Positions 25,701-34,497 of a stretch of DNA of 64,000 bases are shown piece by piece; the first letter of the stretch is position 1; each line of letters begins with the position of its first letter. Where the stretch lies: positions 1 through 64,000 of the forward strand of contig NZ_LAQT01000030.1 of the NCBI RefSeq assembly GCF_001294205.1, written 5' to 3'. Under the pieces are notes generated by a model. It was not told where the DNA came from, ran no database searches, and worked only from the letters and a program-made list of their open reading frames with translations. The stretch is from Amantichitinum ursilacus. GTDB taxonomy: Bacteria > Pseudomonadota > Gammaproteobacteria > Burkholderiales > Chitinibacteraceae. The translations under genes were made by a program, and so were the position numbers.

Positions 25701-25888
25701 TGCGGGCCCTTTTGCTTTTCCGCCGCCATTTCCTGGCGCTTTAATTGGCCCCGGCGTTTCAGCCAGAAAATCAGCCACGCCGGCAAGAATCCCAGAAAGA
25801 AAAAGAAGATCACGCCCTTGAGCACGCTGCCCATGGTCACCGCGATCATGAAGATCACGTACAGATAACCGATCAGAACGATGTACAT
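25697..25888 (-). CDS. Small membrane protein, function unknown
   Basis: The 63-residue protein starts MYIVLIGYLYVIFMIAV and has two hydrophobic segments (about 1-22 and 25-44), followed by a charged tail rich in Lys, Arg, Glu and Gln. The frame is open to 25960, but the extra 24 residues are polar and lack a ribosome site, so I prefer 25888. I do not recognise the family. Its last codons and stop lie against the palindromic repeat. Confidence 0.6.
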   Translation of the reverse strand: MYIVLIGYLYVIFMIAVTMGSVLKGVIFFFFLGFLPAWLIFWLKRRGQLKRQEMAAEKQKGPQ

Positions 25889-26005
25889 CGCAAATATCCG
25901 GTCTGGCACCTGCGGCCAGCGCAAAAACAAAGCGTGAACGGCAGGCAGGCTGCGGTTCACGCTGGGGTCAATGCGGCGCGGAGGGCCGCATTGCGACGTC
26001 TACGT

Positions 26006-26812
26006 TCAGCCGCGCTTGTCGGCTTCGATCAGCGCATAAGCCGAGTGGTTATGAATCGATTCAAAGTTCTCCGATTCCACCACATAGGCCACCACGCGCT
26101 GCTCGGTGTTCAGTTGCGCCGCCACATCACGCACCATGTCTTCCACGAATTTCGGGTTGTCATAAGCGCGTTCGGTCACGTACTTCTCGTCCGGGCGCTT
26201 CAGCAAGCCCCACAGTTCGCATGACGCTTGCGCTTCGACCAGTTCCACCAGCTCTTCAATCCACAGATGGTCGCCCAGCGTGGCGGTGACGGTGACGTGC
26301 GAGCGCTGGTTGTGCGCGCCATATTGCGAAATCTGCTTGGAGCATGGGCACAGGCTGGTCACCGGCACCAGCACTTTCAGCTTCATTTCGTATTCGCCGT
26401 TACGGATTTCGCCAATCAGCGTGACATCGTAATCCAGCAAACTTTGCACGCCCGACACCGGCGCAGTCTTGTTGATGAAATACGGGAAACGCATTTCGAT
26501 ATAGCCGGCTTCGGCCTCCAGCGCGGTGCACATTTCGCGCAGGATGGTCTCGAACGATTCCACCGAAATTTCTTTTTCGTGGCTGTTCAGAATCTGCACA
26601 AAGCGCGACATGTGCGTGCCTTTGAAGTGCTGCGGCAGAAACACATACATATCGAACGTGGCGATGGTGTGCTGGATGCCATCGGCGCGGTCGGCTACAC
26701 GCACCGGATGGCGAATCGACTTGATCCCCACCTTGTTGATGGCGATGTTGCGGGTGTCTTCAGAACTCTGCACGTCCGTTAATGGCTGGACGTTGTTGTG
26801 CGGCGCATTCAT
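26006..26812 (-). CDS. folE2: GTP cyclohydrolase IB (FolE2)
   Basis: The 268-residue enzyme converts GTP to 7,8-dihydroneopterin triphosphate, the first step of folate and queuosine synthesis. The motif [21 protein letters not shown] supplies Cys155, a metal ligand of type IB enzymes. The start at 26812 is preceded by GGAG; an upstream ATG at 26848 has no ribosome site. FolE2 enzymes work with several metals and are often induced under zinc limitation; I see no full Zur palindrome here. An 8-bp hairpin, GGCTATCG/CGATAGCC, lies upstream at 26893-26920. Confidence 0.94.
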   Translation of the reverse strand: MNAPHNNVQPLTDVQSSEDTRNIAINKVGIKSIRHPVRVADRADGIQHTIATFDMYVFLPQHFKGTHMSRFVQILNSHEKEISVESFETILREMCTALEAEAGYIEMRFPYFINKTAPVSGVQSLLDYDVTLIGEIRNGEYEMKLKVLVPVTSLCPCSKQISQYGAHNQRSHVTVTATLGDHLWIEELVELVEAQASCELWGLLKRPDEKYVTERAYDNPKFVEDMVRDVAAQLNTEQRVVAYVVESENFESIHNHSAYALIEADKRG

Positions 26813-26955
26813 GGCCTGCTCCAGATCGGTCTTACGCAAAGGCGGCATTATAACGCGGTCGAATACCCGAGTAAACTTCTCAGGTTTTTTCGGGCTATCG
26901 CTTAATAAAAATCGATAGCCACGTTATATAGACGTAAGCGGAATTTAAAAGGACG

Positions 26956-27750
26956 CTAACGCGCGCCGGGCGGCAGGCCCAGCATCATGGCGTTAACAAA
27001 GCGGGTGTAGCCATCGATCAGCAATTGCACCTGATGCGGCATGGCGGGCAGCGTCAGATACAGCGAACCCATGCCGATCATCAACATGATGGGAAAGCCG
27101 ATCGCAAAGATATTCAGCTGCGGCGACGCGCGCGTCATCACGCCCACGGCCAGGTTGGTCACCAGCAACGAACCCACCACCGGCATCGACAATTGCAAAC
27201 CCACGGTGAAGATAATCGCACCCTGGTTAACCAGCAGCATCAGTGGTCTGGCGCTAAGTGGTTCGGCGGTGGGTGGCATCTGGGTAAAGCTTTCGATCAG
27301 TGTGCGCAGTACGATCAGATGGCCGTTCATGGCCAGAAACAGCAGCGTGGTCATCAAGCTTAAAAACTGCGCCAGTACCGGCACGCTGGTGTTGTGCTGC
27401 GGATCAAAAAACGAAGCGAAGCCCAAGCCCATCTGCAAGCCCGCCACATGGCCCGCCATTTCGACGGCGGAAAACACCAGCCGCATAGCCATGCCGATCA
27501 TCAAGCCGATGATCATCTGGTTAACCGCGATCATGATGCCCACGGCCGACAACACCGGCACATTGGGCATGGCGGGCAGCACCGGCGCAATCAACACGGT
27601 AAGCAGCAGCGTAAAGCCCACGCGCACCGTTACCGAAATCGAACCACTGCTAAAAAACGGATCAGCCAGAAACAGCCCGAAGATGCGCATGAACGGCCAC
27701 AGCAACAGTGCCATCCATGCGTTGATCTGGGCATCGGTAATGGTCAGCAT
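26956..27750 (-). CDS. fliR: Flagellar export apparatus protein FliR
   Basis: The 264-residue inner-membrane protein has six to seven hydrophobic segments and forms part of the export gate core with FliP and FliQ. Typical FliR stretches are RIFGLFLADPFFSS, GLQMGLGFASFFDPQ and RASPQLNIFAIGFPI. It is the last flagellar gene of the leftward block, three bases after fliQ. Confidence 0.95.
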   Translation of the reverse strand: MLTITDAQINAWMALLLWPFMRIFGLFLADPFFSSGSISVTVRVGFTLLLTVLIAPVLPAMPNVPVLSAVGIMIAVNQMIIGLMIGMAMRLVFSAVEMAGHVAGLQMGLGFASFFDPQHNTSVPVLAQFLSLMTTLLFLAMNGHLIVLRTLIESFTQMPPTAEPLSARPLMLLVNQGAIIFTVGLQLSMPVVGSLLVTNLAVGVMTRASPQLNIFAIGFPIMLMIGMGSLYLTLPAMPHQVQLLIDGYTRFVNAMMLGLPPGAR

Positions 27751-27753
27751 GCG

Positions 27754-28023
27754 TTAGCCAATCATCGACGGAATGCTCTGGAACAGGCGTACGGTGTAGT
27801 CGGTAATCTGCCCGATCATCCACGGACCGGCCAGGATAAACACCAGAAAAGCGGCCAGCAGTTTGGGGATAAACGACAAGGTGGATTCGTTGATCTGCGT
27901 GGCGGCCTGAAAAATACTCACGACCAAACCCACCAGCAAAACGGTGATCAGCACCGGGCCGCCCAGCAGCACCAGTACTTCCATCGCCCGTTGCACGAGC
28001 GTAATGACTGTTTCTGGCGTCAT
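27754..28023 (-). CDS. fliQ: Flagellar export apparatus protein FliQ
   Basis: The 89-residue protein has two membrane helices, the normal length for FliQ. It begins MTPETVITLVQRAMEVLVLL and contains ATQINESTLSFIPKL, the family signature. It assembles around FliP in the export gate. It lies 13 bases after fliP. Confidence 0.96.
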   Translation of the reverse strand: MTPETVITLVQRAMEVLVLLGGPVLITVLLVGLVVSIFQAATQINESTLSFIPKLLAAFLVFILAGPWMIGQITDYTVRLFQSIPSMIG

Positions 28024-28036
28024 CTGCGTCTCCTCG

Positions 28037-28840
28037 CTAACCGGTATAGAAGCTTTGCACCAGCGAACCCATCAACAGCGTCCAACCGTCCACCAGCACA
28101 AACAACATCAGTTTGAACGGCAACGCCAGCGTAACGGGCGACACCATCATCATGCCCATCGCCATCAAGATGCTGGCCACCACCAGGTCGATGATCAAGA
28201 ACGGGATAAACACCATAAAGCCGATCTGGAACGCGGTTTTAAGCTCGCTGGTGACATACGCGGGCACCAGCACACGCAGGCTGACGTCTTCGGGGCCATT
28301 GGGCTGTTTAGCGCCTGACACCTCGATAAAGAACGCCAGATCGCGCTGGCGCGTCTGCTTGAGCATAAAGTCCTTCAGCGGCACGGCGGCGCGGTCGAGG
28401 CCTTCATTAAAGGTGATTTTTTGCTCGTTATACGGCAGATAGGCCTGGGTGTAGATCTTGTCCAGCACCGGCGACATCACAAAAAACGTCAGAAACAACG
28501 ATAGACCCACAATCACCTGATTAGGCGGGCTTTGCACGGTGCCCAATGCCTGGCGCAGCAAAGACAGCACGATCACGATGCGCGTAAACGCCGTCATCAT
28601 CAGCAATACCGCAGGCAAAAACGTCAGCGCCGTCAAAAACAACAGCGTTTGCAGTGGCAAGCTATACGCGGTGCCGCCTGCCCCACCTGGCGTGGCGGTC
28701 ATAAACGGGATGCCGGCATCGGCCGCCCACAGCGCGCCGCTCAGGCTTAGACCCGCCAGGGCAAACATCGCCAGCAATGCGCGCTGGCCCGGCAGATGGC
28801 GCTTGCACGCACGCGCCAGCACGGCAACAAAAGCCTTCAT
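28037..28840 (-). CDS. fliP: Flagellar export apparatus protein FliP
   Basis: The 267-residue membrane protein has an N-terminal cleavable signal-like segment (ending about residue 40) and the FliP signatures [35 protein letters not shown] and [15 protein letters not shown]. Five FliP subunits form the core of the export channel. The start overlaps the fliO stop by four bases (ATGA). Confidence 0.97.
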   Translation of the reverse strand: MKAFVAVLARACKRHLPGQRALLAMFALAGLSLSGALWAADAGIPFMTATPGGAGGTAYSLPLQTLLFLTALTFLPAVLLMMTAFTRIVIVLSLLRQALGTVQSPPNQVIVGLSLFLTFFVMSPVLDKIYTQAYLPYNEQKITFNEGLDRAAVPLKDFMLKQTRQRDLAFFIEVSGAKQPNGPEDVSLRVLVPAYVTSELKTAFQIGFMVFIPFLIIDLVVASILMAMGMMMVSPVTLALPFKLMLFVLVDGWTLLMGSLVQSFYTG

Positions 28841-29304
28841 GGAGCACGTCTCTTTTTCATCAGCTCGGCCAGCTTGCCGGCAAACGGCGCGGCCACCGGC
28901 TGTACCAGCGGCGCGTCTGCGGGGCGCGGCCGCGTGTGCAGCAGGCTTACGTTTTGCGGCGTAACGCCCACCACCAGCCAGGTGTCGTCCATCTCGACAA
29001 TCACCACACGTTCTTTGGGGCCGACCATCACGCCAGACACCACGCGCAAGCGGTTATTAACCCCGCCTGGCACCAGCGAAAAGCGGCGCATCAGCCAGGC
29101 GGCGCCGAAGATCAGCGCCAGCACAAACGCCAGCGCCAGCACCACTTGCAACAACTGGAAGAACGAGGACGAAGACACCACGGGCGCGGCGGCCGCAGCA
29201 CTGGCGCGGGCGCTGGCCGAAGCCGAACCCAGTGCGTGGCCCAGCGGGCTGGCCGTGATAAACACAAAAGCCAGCGCGGTGGCTGGCTGCAGTCGGCGGA
29301 GCAT
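28837..29304 (-). CDS. fliO: Flagellar biosynthesis protein FliO
   Basis: The 155-residue protein has an N-terminal signal-like hydrophobic segment (1-25), an alanine/serine-rich stretch, a membrane helix (about 48-70) and a short cytoplasmic domain ([20 protein letters not shown]). FliO acts as a scaffold for FliP ring assembly. The start at 29304 is five bases after the fliN stop; longer forms would lie inside fliN. Confidence 0.88.
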   Translation of the reverse strand: MLRRLQPATALAFVFITASPLGHALGSASASARASAAAAAPVVSSSSFFQLLQVVLALAFVLALIFGAAWLMRRFSLVPGGVNNRLRVVSGVMVGPKERVVIVEMDDTWLVVGVTPQNVSLLHTRPRPADAPLVQPVAAPFAGKLAELMKKRRAP

Positions 29305-29309
29305 GCAGG

Positions 29310-29756
29310 TTACTTGTGCAGGCGGCGGATGCGTTCCGCCGGAGTAATGATGTCGGTGAGGCGGATACCGAACTTGTCGTTGACCACCACCACTTCGCCT
29401 TGCGCGATCAGACAACCGTTGACCAGCACATCCATCGGTTCGCCCGCCAGGCCGTCGAGCTCCACCACCGAACCTTGCGCCAGTTGCAGCAAGCTGCGGA
29501 TGGCGATTTTGGTACGGCCCAGCTCCACGGTCAGCGTCACCGGAATATCGAGAATCATATCGATATTGTTGGGCGCACCCGGCGGCACGGCGCCAGTATC
29601 AAAACGCTGGAAAATATCGGCAGCCTGCACATTGGGTGCAGGCGCGGCAGCGGCGGCCGCTTGTTCTTGCGCGGCGGCGCGGGCATCAGCCTCGGCTTGC
29701 TCAGCCAGGGCGGCGGCCCAGTCGTCCAGGCCTTCTTCTTGCGGCTCGTCAGCCAT
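29310..29756 (-). CDS. fliN: Flagellar motor switch protein FliN
   Basis: The 148-residue C-ring protein has an acidic, alanine-rich N-terminal half (Gln/Ala run about 20-40) followed by the SPOA domain (ILDIPVTLTVELGRTKIAIR, NGCLIAQGEVVVVNDKFGIR). It helps switch rotation direction and docks FliH. The start at 29756 has GGAGA upstream and overlaps the fliM end by eight bases. Confidence 0.95.
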   Translation of the reverse strand: MADEPQEEGLDDWAAALAEQAEADARAAAQEQAAAAAAPAPNVQAADIFQRFDTGAVPPGAPNNIDMILDIPVTLTVELGRTKIAIRSLLQLAQGSVVELDGLAGEPMDVLVNGCLIAQGEVVVVNDKFGIRLTDIITPAERIRRLHK

Positions 29757-30765
29757 TGGCGTCTCCACGGTTTGCATCTTCCGCCGCGGCGGCGGATTCA
29801 GGCCCGTTTAATATCTTGTTGACCTTGAGGGCGTATTGGCCGTTGAGAATACCATAGTTGCATTCCAGCACCGGCACGCCATCCACCTCGGCCATGATCG
29901 CTTGCGGAATCTCCAGCGAGATCACGTCACCGGCTTTCAGGTTAAGGATTTCGCCCAGTGTCACATCGGTATTGCCGAGCGTTGCCACCAGATCCACCTC
30001 CGCGTTCTGCACCTGCTTCTGCATCAGATTAAGCCAGCGGTTATCGGCTTCGATGCGGTCGGCCTGCATCGAGCTGTACAGCAAATCGCGGATCGGCTCG
30101 ATCATCGAGTACGGCAGGCACACGTGGAAATCACCGCCGCCTGCGCCCAGTTCGATCTTGAAGGTATACGCCACCACCACCTCGGTGGGCGTGGCGATAT
30201 TGGCAAACTGCGTGTTCATCTCGGAGCGCACATAGGCAAACTCGCATTCGAACACGGGCTTCCAGGCTTTCTGGTATTCCTCGAACACCACTTCCAGCAA
30301 GCGCTGGATAATGCGCTGTTCGGTCGGGGTAAAGTCACGCCCTTCCACGCGCACGTGGTAGCGGCCATCCGAGCCAAACAGGTTATCCACCACCAGAAAC
30401 ACAAAATCGGGGTCAAAAATAAACAGCCCCGTGCCGCGCAACGGCTTCATGTGGATCAGGTTCAGGTTGGTGGGCACCACCAGATTGCGGATGAATTCGG
30501 AATATTTTTGTACGCGTACCGGCCCCACCGAGATCTCGGCGTTGCGGCGCATAAAGTTGAATAACGCCACGCGCAAATTACGCGCAAAGCGTTCATTGAT
30601 GATTTCCAGCGTGGGCATGCGCCCGCGCACAATGCGTTCCTGGCGACCAATGTCGTACGCACGTACGGCGCCCGCGTCGAGGTTTTCCTCAACGCTTTCT
30701 TCCTCGCCGGTTACGCCGCGTAGCAGCGCATCGACTTCTTCCTGGGAAAGAATATCGTCTGCCAT
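29749..30765 (-). CDS. fliM: Flagellar motor switch protein FliM
   Basis: The 338-residue C-ring protein has the N-terminal CheY-P-binding peptide (LSQEEVDALLRGV, residues about 5-17), the middle CheC-like domain (GTGLFIFDPDFVFLVVDNLFG) and a C-terminal SPOA domain shared with FliN. It links chemotaxis signalling to the motor. It is separated from fliL by 220 bases that hold no recognisable gene. Confidence 0.97.
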   Translation of the reverse strand: MADDILSQEEVDALLRGVTGEEESVEENLDAGAVRAYDIGRQERIVRGRMPTLEIINERFARNLRVALFNFMRRNAEISVGPVRVQKYSEFIRNLVVPTNLNLIHMKPLRGTGLFIFDPDFVFLVVDNLFGSDGRYHVRVEGRDFTPTEQRIIQRLLEVVFEEYQKAWKPVFECEFAYVRSEMNTQFANIATPTEVVVAYTFKIELGAGGGDFHVCLPYSMIEPIRDLLYSSMQADRIEADNRWLNLMQKQVQNAEVDLVATLGNTDVTLGEILNLKAGDVISLEIPQAIMAEVDGVPVLECNYGILNGQYALKVNKILNGPESAAAAEDANRGDANG

Positions 30766-30985
30766 CGCCTGGAATTACATGTTCTCTGATGCTTGTGGGC
30801 TGGATTTTTCCGCGCCATGGCGGCAACGGAAAAAGTTTGAATCTGACGGCCAGGATACCCGGAAAATGCGCCGGGCTCCAGGCCGTGTAATTCATTGTAT
30901 TAATTTTTGTCGCCGCGCAATTCTTGTTTGCGCTGGCGCTTAAAGCAAAGCGCTGGCCATGGCCCACGCCGGTTGTTGCAAAGCT

Positions 30986-31516
30986 TTACTGCACGATAAA
31001 GGTCGTAAAGTTAACCGACAGTACGCCTTCGTCGTCACTGGTAATGCCCAGAATCTTGTTGATGACACCACGAATTTCGCGGCCCAGCTTGTCGGTGCCA
31101 TCCGGCGCGCGCACATCTTCGGGCGTTTTGCTGCGTAACAGCTTGTTTACATCGCCCTGGATTTGCGGCAAATAACTTTTCAGCTTTTCTTGCGTTTCGG
31201 CGTCCGCCACCTGCACCGTAATGTCGGTCTGCAGCATGACGTCGGTATCGCCGGAATTCAGGTTAACCGTAAATTGCGACAGCTTTTCGAAGATCGGCGG
31301 TGCATCGTCTTTCTTCTTCGATTTCTCTTTCTTGGCCTTGGCCTCTTTCACTTGCGTCTCAGTACCCGCGCCATCCGCACCATCGGCGCTATCGCTGTTA
31401 TGCATCATCAAGAATGCAGCTACACCACCGCCAATCAGCACGATCAGTAAAACCACACCAATGATCACAAACAACATGACCTTGCTTTTGCCCTTGGCGG
31501 GCGCTGCATCTGACAT
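30986..31516 (-). CDS. fliL: Flagellar basal-body-associated protein FliL
   Basis: The 176-residue single-pass inner-membrane protein has a helix at about 13-36 (VMLFVIIGVVLLIVLIGGG), a lysine-rich linker (KAKKEKSKKKDD) and a periplasmic domain ending in VLSVNFTTFIVQ, as in FliL proteins. It supports stator function. The start at 31516 follows GAGGG; an ATG ten codons upstream has no ribosome site. A strong hairpin precedes it at 31552-31573. Confidence 0.93.
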   Translation of the reverse strand: MSDAAPAKGKSKVMLFVIIGVVLLIVLIGGGVAAFLMMHNSDSADGADGAGTETQVKEAKAKKEKSKKKDDAPPIFEKLSQFTVNLNSGDTDVMLQTDITVQVADAETQEKLKSYLPQIQGDVNKLLRSKTPEDVRAPDGTDKLGREIRGVINKILGITSDDEGVLSVNFTTFIVQ

Positions 31517-31551
31517 AAATCCCTCGCACGAGAATGACGGTGACATACAAA

Positions 31552-31573
31552 CGCCCCGGGGCTAACCGGGGCG
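31552..31573 (-). terminator. GC-rich hairpin between fliK and fliL
   Basis: CGCCCCGG and CCGGGGCG form a perfect 8-bp stem with a 6-base loop. On the minus strand it is followed by TTTGTAT and lies 36 bases before the fliL start. It could end fliK transcription partially or shape the fliL leader. The T run is imperfect. Confidence 0.45.
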
Positions 31574-31989
31574 AATGGGTCATTACGACCTTTGCGCCAG
31601 ATTATCTTGCCCACCCGCTGTAAAGCCAAGCCAGGCGTGCTCCTGGGCGTCGGGGCGCCATCATACCTGAGCAAGGGGTCAGGTGACGATGGGCGGCGCA
31701 AAATCGGCATGCATTCGCTTGGTTTATATATCACAAACTCAAGCAAAACAAAGGATAAGGATAGTTATTTGAGAATATGCGTGCGGTTTTGTCAGCAATT
31801 AACCACAGCCGCCAGATATAGGGCGGGTCAAGACCCACCCGTCAAAGCTACTGACCCGTGCCGCGGCGTCGGAATACCGTTGCAGGCGACGGGTCTTATG
31901 TTCTGAACCCCACCTGCCAGGCGATACCCCATTGCAACGCTATTAGCCAGGCACTTTGAATGGTGGGTCTCGACCCACCCTATGCCTGT
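31574..31989. repeat. Intergenic region with paired palindromic repeat, locus 2
   Basis: This gap between fliK and fliL has no gene. It holds two repeat units: 31822-31839 (GGCGGGTC-AA-GACCCACC, one arm with T changed to C) and 31962-31979 (centre TC). They are in opposite orientation, with TCAAAGC and CTTTGAA tails facing inward and ATAGGG / CCCTATG ends facing outward, about 122 bases apart. The AT-rich stretch 31720-31790 may carry the fliL promoter, but no box is convincing. Confidence 0.8.
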
Positions 31990-33162
31990 TTAAACAAACA
32001 GGTTCAGCCCCGAGCGCGCGACCGGGATTTTGACGTCGGTCAGCCGCGTCACCGTGGTCGTGTCGTCGCTATTGCCAAACACACCGCTATTACGGCGCTG
32101 GCTGCCGGATTGCTGTTGTTGCTGCGCTTGTTGCTGCGCTTGCTGGTTCAGCGAATCCGAAGCCACCTGCACATTGGTCAGCGTGATGCCCTGATCGGCC
32201 AGCAAAGCTGTCAGCCTGGGCGTCGCGGCGGCCAGTGCTTCGCGCACATTGGCGTGCTGCGAAGTGAAGATCACGCTGGCCTGATCTTGCGCCATCGATA
32301 ATTTCACTTCCATCGGGCCCAGATTCGGCGGGTTCAGTTGCATTTCCATATGCTGTTCCTGCTTGCCCACCATGATGGACACCTGCTGCGCCACAGCCGC
32401 ACCCCATTTATCCGAACCTACCGGCTCGGCCACAGTGCGCGTGGTCGGCGTGGCTTGCGCTGCGGTGGCGGCGTGGGCGCGAGCCGATGTGCCACCGGTC
32501 AGCGCCGACAAAGCGCTGGCGTTGGCCTGATCCTCGCCCTGCGCGGCATCCCCGTCTTTGTCGGTCACGCCCAGCGTCAGCGGCAAATCCTTGCCGTCGG
32601 CGGCAAGATCATCCGCCTTTGCCGCCTGCTTGCCGCTATCGGCTTGCAACGCTTTTAACAGATCGGAGGCCTTTTCTTTGGGGTCGGCCTTGGCCGTGTC
32701 ATCCTTTTGCGAAGCCAGCAAGGCGCTCAATGTTTTGGCGCTGGTGGCGCTACTGCTGCCGGTCTTGCTGGCGTCCAGAACATCGGTGATTTGCTGCGCG
32801 CTGGCCGAGGTATCGGCGGTCGGATCCTGCGGGGCCGCTTGTTGCGCCAGTTGCGCCTGCAACAGTGCCAGCCATGGCGCTACCGTTTGCGCTGTATCCG
32901 CCGCGCCGCCCGCATCCTTGCTGGCGTCGTTGATCGGGCCGCTGCTGGTGGCGGCCGCCTTGCCATCATCGCTGGAGGCGTTTTGCTTGTTACTGTCCTG
33001 CGCGTTGCTTTGCTGTTGCGCATGTTGCATATGCACGATCTGTTTGGCGTCGGCCAGCGAAGCGCTAAAGCTTTGGTCACTGCTGCCCGACTTGCTGGAC
33101 GAGGACGAGCTACTGGGGCTGGGGGTAGCGGCAAACGTGTTGATCGCATTGGCGGCGGCCAT
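31990..33162 (-). CDS. fliK: Flagellar hook-length control protein FliK
   Basis: The 390-residue protein has a long low-complexity N-terminal part (Ala, Ser, Gln, Asp) that acts as the molecular ruler, and a conserved C-terminal Flg_hook domain (about 265-350) with MEMQLNPPNLGPMEVKLSMA and VREALAAATPRLTALLADQG. The end has a Gln-rich run. It is secreted to measure hook length and switches FlhB specificity. It is divergent from flhB across 150 bases. A GGAAG ribosome site precedes the start. Confidence 0.93.
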   Translation of the reverse strand: MAAANAINTFAATPSPSSSSSSSKSGSSDQSFSASLADAKQIVHMQHAQQQSNAQDSNKQNASSDDGKAAATSSGPINDASKDAGGAADTAQTVAPWLALLQAQLAQQAAPQDPTADTSASAQQITDVLDASKTGSSSATSAKTLSALLASQKDDTAKADPKEKASDLLKALQADSGKQAAKADDLAADGKDLPLTLGVTDKDGDAAQGEDQANASALSALTGGTSARAHAATAAQATPTTRTVAEPVGSDKWGAAVAQQVSIMVGKQEQHMEMQLNPPNLGPMEVKLSMAQDQASVIFTSQHANVREALAAATPRLTALLADQGITLTNVQVASDSLNQQAQQQAQQQQQSGSQRRNSGVFGNSDDTTTVTRLTDVKIPVARSGLNLFV

Positions 33163-33312
33163 CGGAATCTTCCTGAAACATGGTTTTGCACTGGTAGAAG
33201 CAAAAGCAATGCCAGCGGCTGCGCCATGCCCGTCGCGCCCATCGCCCAGGACTATTCTGAGCGCTGAAAACCGCGTGATAGACTGCGGAGCATTACGCGG
33301 GAAGGAGGCGCC

Positions 33313-34452
33313 ATGGCTGAAGATTCAGATGCAGAAAAAACAGAACCCGCCTCTGGCAAGCGCCTGGAAGAGGCGCGACAGAAAGGTCAGGTACCGCGTT
33401 CGCAAGAGCTCGGCTCGTTTGCCATCATGATCACCGGCATGCTGGCGATGGTGGCGCTCGGCCCCAAGCTGGCCATCGCCATCGAACAGATCTGCCGGCG
33501 CGAACTGACGTTTAACCACGCCACGGTGTCTGATCCGCAACAAATGTTCATTCATTTTATGGCCGCTGGTCAGCAGGCGCTGTTTGCGTTTCTGCCGATT
33601 GCCGGTGCCTGCGTGGCGGTCGCGCTGATCAGCCCGATGGCGATTGGCGGTTTTTTGTTTACCGGTACCGCGTTTGCCCCCAACTTTGGTCGCCTTAATC
33701 CGGCCAGCGGCATCGGCCGCATGTTCTCGGTCCGTGCGTTGGTCGAGGCGGGCAAAGCCATCCTCAAGACAGGCCTGATCGGCGGCGTGGCGGTGACGGT
33801 ACTGTGGCGCGAGAAAGATCAGTTTTTGCAGCTGATTGTGATGCCCACCGAAGTCAGCATGGCCTATGTGCTGGAAATGGTGCGCTACACCTTGCTGCTG
33901 GTAATTGGCTCGATGGGCCTGATCGCCGCCATCGACGTGCCCTACCAGCTATGGGACTACTACAAAAAACTGCGCATGACCAAAGAAGAGGCCAAGCAGG
34001 AATCCAAAGAATCCGACGGCGACCCGCAAATCAAGGCGCGTATCCGCCAGATGCAACGTCAGGCCGCGCGACGGCGCATGATGCAGCAAATCCCCAAGGC
34101 GGATGTGGTGGTCACCAACCCGACGCACTATGCCGTGGCCTTGCAATACAACGAGCGCATGCGCGCGCCCAAGGTGGTGGCGAAAGGCTCGTATCTGCTG
34201 GCCGAACGCATTATTGATCTGGCGCGCGAAAGCAACGTCACCGTCATCCGCACGCCGCCCTTTGCCCGCGCCTTGTACCACCATACCGATCTGGACGAGG
34301 AAATCCCGGCTGCCCTGTATACTGCCGCAGCCGAAGTGCTGGCTTATATCTATCAGCTTAAAAACTGGAAGCGCGAGGGCGGTACCGAACCCACGCTCAA
34401 CGACGATTTGCCGGTGCCCACCGAGCTGGACCCCGAAGCGACCACTGCCTGA
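33313..34452 (+). CDS. flhB: Flagellar export switch protein FlhB
   Basis: The 379-residue protein has four membrane helices and a cytoplasmic domain with the autocleavage site NPTH at residues 269-272 (VVVTNPTHYAVALQYN). Cleavage allows the switch from hook to filament export. The N-terminus SDAEKTEPASGKRLEEARQK is typical. A very strong GGAAGGAGG site precedes the start. It heads the rightward block flhB-flhA-flhF-flhG. Confidence 0.97.
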   Translation: MAEDSDAEKTEPASGKRLEEARQKGQVPRSQELGSFAIMITGMLAMVALGPKLAIAIEQICRRELTFNHATVSDPQQMFIHFMAAGQQALFAFLPIAGACVAVALISPMAIGGFLFTGTAFAPNFGRLNPASGIGRMFSVRALVEAGKAILKTGLIGGVAVTVLWREKDQFLQLIVMPTEVSMAYVLEMVRYTLLLVIGSMGLIAAIDVPYQLWDYYKKLRMTKEEAKQESKESDGDPQIKARIRQMQRQAARRRMMQQIPKADVVVTNPTHYAVALQYNERMRAPKVVAKGSYLLAERIIDLARESNVTVIRTPPFARALYHHTDLDEEIPAALYTAAAEVLAYIYQLKNWKREGGTEPTLNDDLPVPTELDPEATTA

Positions 34453-34497
34453 CACGATCAAACGAGATCACCCGAACCATGAAATTCCGGTCTTACC

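Noticed and set aside
26893-26920. Hairpin GGCTATCG/CGATAGCC as a Zur site or terminator before folE2
   Set aside because: No T run follows on either strand and the sequence does not match a full Zur palindrome; left only as a note with folE2.
31592-31906. 104-codon frame between fliL and fliK
   Set aside because: It runs through a palindromic repeat unit and has no ribosome site or recognisable domain.
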